From assembly GCA_016188575.1 (NCBI GenBank), contig JACPHN010000216.1, positions 24,579-88,578 on the forward strand: DNA of 64,000 nt, in the 5' to 3' direction. Of the stretch, positions 62,258 through 64,000 are shown one piece after another. Origin of the DNA: Candidatus Schekmanbacteria bacterium. GTDB lineage: Bacteria > CSSED10-310 > JACPHN01. Within the stretch, counting starts at the first letter, position 1. Every line of letters starts with the position of its first letter. The translations under genes and the position numbers were made by a program. The notes under the pieces are model-generated. The model ran no database searches and was not told where the DNA came from. It saw nothing but the letters and a program-made list of their open reading frames with translations.

Positions 62258-62668
62258 TCATACGTGCCAGTCTAATAGTGCGCCTGTCTTCTTGTTGAAT
62301 ATCAAGACCAAACAAACCTCTGCCAAATTCTGTTCGTCCTCAAACTTGTGTTTGTATGGAATTCGGACATTAATCTCGACTCCTATACTCCCCACTTTAT
62401 CTTCATACCCCATTGTGGATTGAGCATCTGACCAGCCATCAAATCCAGACTGTCCATTATGGGCATATTCAATTCTATCTGATATAGCTTCCCAAAAGTC
62501 CGGCCAAGAGAGAGAACGTTCCCATTGAAACTCACCAAGTTAATCCTTCTGTGAGAGTTGAATCACTCCTTGCTTGGGGGTCGTTTCAAACGGATATGGA
62601 TAGTCTATCGAAACCTCAAGCCTATATGTGAATCGATCGGAATAGTCTTCTTCAAATATCTCTTTCAT
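62258..62668 (-). pseudogene. Cassette gene interrupted by an in-frame TAA
   Basis: 137 codons from the ATG at 62668 to TGA at 62258-62260, open except for TAA at codon 43 (62540-62542). Before it: MKEIFEEDYSDRFTYRLEVS ... QGVIQLSQKD; after it: LGEFQWERSLSWPDFWEAIS ... EVCLVLIFNKKTGALLDWHV. Codon use and amino-acid composition continue unchanged on both sides, so this was one gene. AT-rich relative to the chromosome. Family unknown to me. It lies between two attC-like elements. Confidence 0.7.
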
Positions 62669-62674
62669 AGTTCC

Positions 62675-62817
62675 TTCCAACGGGGCGCCGGGCCTTGCCC
62701 GGCGCCCCGTTCTTCCGACGCGCAGCGTCGGAAGAACGCCTCACATCACCGGCAGCAAAAAGCAGAGCGAGTAACGAGCGGCGCTTTTTGCTGTCCGAGT
62801 GCATGTGATTGTTATGC
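62675..62817 (-). repeat. Composite attC-like hairpin cluster U3
   Basis: 143 bases: a tight palindrome AACGGGGCGCCGGG / CCCGGCGCCCCGTT (62679-62711), the GTTCTTCCGACGC stem (62709-62737), and a last unit with arms GGCAGCAAAAAGC and GCTTTTTGCTGTCC ending GTTATGC (62811-62817). It is U1/U2 without the long first unit. Confidence 0.75.
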
Positions 62818-62826
62818 AAACTTGCT

Positions 62827-63780
62827 TCATTTTCGTTTAAGCTCTACCACTAATCTAAGCACCTCTTTAGGAGGCTTTCCTAGAGATTCTTTAAGCCAGG
62901 GGATATGCTCACTCCATGTAAAATCATCTTCATGACCAGGATGAGCAGATGCGTTTCTTAAATCCACAAACGAAGGACTTTCTTCATTATAAGGATGCTT
63001 GTCTTCAAGAAATTGAGATAGTTCTTGAACTTTCAGTGCGTAATTTTTGCAAAACGGTTCAGCTTTTTCGTTTATTGTGACAAATAAATCTGTACATTGA
63101 TTCATAATGTCATCCGACCAGAATTTTGAGACAAAAACCAATTGCCCTAAAGTAGGCGGATGGACTGGTGGTTCGGAACACGATTTTAATGTGCCGAAGG
63201 TGATTTCTCTTGTCTTTATTCGCTTCAATACGTTTTTTGACGCATCCGATGGTATGCTGAAAACGGCTTGTTGAATTAGTTCGATCCATTTCGTAAACAA
63301 AATGTCAGCAGTTTCTCTCTCTAGAACTTTGCACAAAGAAAAGACAACTTGACTCCATCCTCTCAATACTCCCTTTTTCAACATTATTTCAGTAACAAAG
63401 GCATCTACTAATTCTCGGCGAGATGATTCATCTATTTTTCGCCACACATCTAGTGAAAGGTAGTCTACCCAAAATCTTTCCCCGGCGAGCCTGATATTTT
63501 CTAGTGTTTCAGTAATTGACTCGGAACCTATCGTAGAATACTCAGCTATAATTTCCGTAACTTGTTCTTTTCGTTTCTTGAGTTCTTCAGTAACACGGAT
63601 CGCTTCTTCTTGTCTTTCAGATTCATTTAAAAATTCAACAATCAAATTTGCGCCATTCCAAAGTGCATCGTCATTGTGCGCTGTTGTTTGTGCCTCCATA
63701 TAATGAATTAAAAAGAAATCAATACCTCGTGAATCATATATTTCACAGGCAATTTGTCTTCGCTCTGGCGTAAGGCGCAT
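62827..63780 (-). CDS. AT-rich cassette gene with a HEPN-like motif, unknown function
   Basis: 317 residues from the ATG at 63780. Nearly all helical and rich in Lys, Glu and Ile, in strong contrast to the Ala/Arg-rich chromosome, so recently acquired. Close to the C terminus LRNASAHPGHEDD fits the R-x4-H motif of HEPN RNases, preceded by long helices (YALKVQELSQFLEDKHPYNEE). HEPN proteins cut RNA in toxin and abortive-infection systems; the match is to one short motif only. Its stop lies ten bases from cluster U3. Confidence 0.55.
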   Translation of the reverse strand: MRLTPERRQIACEIYDSRGIDFFLIHYMEAQTTAHNDDALWNGANLIVEFLNESERQEEAIRVTEELKKRKEQVTEIIAEYSTIGSESITETLENIRLAGERFWVDYLSLDVWRKIDESSRRELVDAFVTEIMLKKGVLRGWSQVVFSLCKVLERETADILFTKWIELIQQAVFSIPSDASKNVLKRIKTREITFGTLKSCSEPPVHPPTLGQLVFVSKFWSDDIMNQCTDLFVTINEKAEPFCKNYALKVQELSQFLEDKHPYNEESPSFVDLRNASAHPGHEDDFTWSEHIPWLKESLGKPPKEVLRLVVELKRK

Positions 63781-63829
63781 TTCATAAAGTGGAATTCGGC
63801 CTCGTTCATCGTTTGGGCCACGGCAAAGG

Positions 63830-64000
63830 TCATGCGGCGTGCCAATAGGCGCATGAACGTGCCCGCGCCGGTCGGGCGGGAACTTCGAGGCCGTCCAGCA
63901 GCCAGTCAAAGAGGTCGCGGGGCCTCGACCCAAAAAATCTCTCGGCAGCAGTGGTTCCGTCCGAACGGCGGAGGAAGTAGTTGTGGATCGTGGTCAGCAC
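63830..64000 (-). CDS. C-terminal end of a probable transposase (continues beyond the window)
   Basis: The minus-strand frame is open from the window edge to TGA at 63830-63832, giving 56 residues. TIHNYFLRRSDGTTAAERFF and RPRDLFDWLLDGLEVPARPA match what I recall of transposase C-terminal ends. GC-rich again. It lies 49 bases upstream of the HEPN-like gene's start codon, so an insertion may have brought or flanked that gene. Confidence 0.5.
   Translation of the reverse strand: MLTTIHNYFLRRSDGTTAAERFFGSRPRDLFDWLLDGLEVPARPARARSCAYWHAA

Overview
The window is GC-rich (roughly 65% by eye) chromosomal DNA of a bacterium. The order glyQ-glyS-ppdK, a periodic Cys-rich lipoprotein, a large Asp-box/Fn3 surface protein and many secreted metallopeptidases fit a deltaproteobacterial-type lineage (Desulfobacterota, Binatota or Myxococcota-like). 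That placement is an inference; no rRNA or other marker gene is present. I saw no tRNA, rRNA or CRISPR array.

Layout. 1-4.2 kb: the end of a helical-repeat protein and a large secreted Asp-box/Fn3 protein. 4.3-8.8 kb: one operon encoding a PP2C phosphatase, a Ser/Thr-kinase-like protein, an isochorismatase-fold cysteine hydrolase and a TerY-like vWA protein. This is the TerY-P triad composition with an extra enzyme. 8.85-9.6 kb: a Cys-rich lipoprotein and a YccF protein on the other strand. 9.9-17.5 kb: a five-gene operon encoding a SWIM zinc finger protein, DUF5691, a MoxR AAA+ ATPase, DUF5682 and a vWA protein. Two vWA-centred signalling or conflict-type modules therefore lie within 13 kb of each other.

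17.9-51.0 kb is mostly housekeeping and envelope functions: M28 and M50 peptidases, an NrtR-type Nudix regulator, a secreted exonuclease-endonuclease-phosphatase family protein, SseA, glyQ-glyS-ppdK-ruvX, a B3/B4 editing-like protein, a serine hydrolase, a radical SAM protein with its SPASM domain on a separate overlapping ORF, MltG, ClpB, a two-PDZ protein, a Zn/Mn-type ABC transporter with two binding proteins, a metallophosphoesterase, a large metalloprotease and a YaiI protein. Two intergenic palindromic elements occur here: an 88-89 bp element with 16 bp terminal inverted repeats, present twice, and a 78 bp element with 14 bp inverted repeats.

51.0-62.8 kb looks like the distal end of an integron cassette array read on the minus strand. 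Genes alternate with about 60-80 bp attC-like hairpins that have RYYYAAC / GTTRRRY cores and extrahelical bases. Cassettes carry an HXXEE membrane protein, an SRPBCC protein, a frameshifted serine-dehydrogenase-type protease, three toxin-antitoxin-like pairs (PIN, MazF-like, ParE) and a nonsense-mutated gene. Larger composite hairpin clusters occur at 55.1, 55.9 and 62.7 kb. Embedded in the array is an overlapping three-gene unit: a radical SAM enzyme, a DUF6375-like small protein and a 1367-residue protein with an N-terminal PD-(D/E)XK-like nuclease and a P-loop STAND-type NTPase. I regard this as the best candidate for a little-described defence system here, followed by the 4.3-17.5 kb double vWA locus. 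An AT-rich gene with a HEPN-like motif and the tail of a probable transposase close the window. No integron integrase is in the window; if the array reading is right it should lie to the right.
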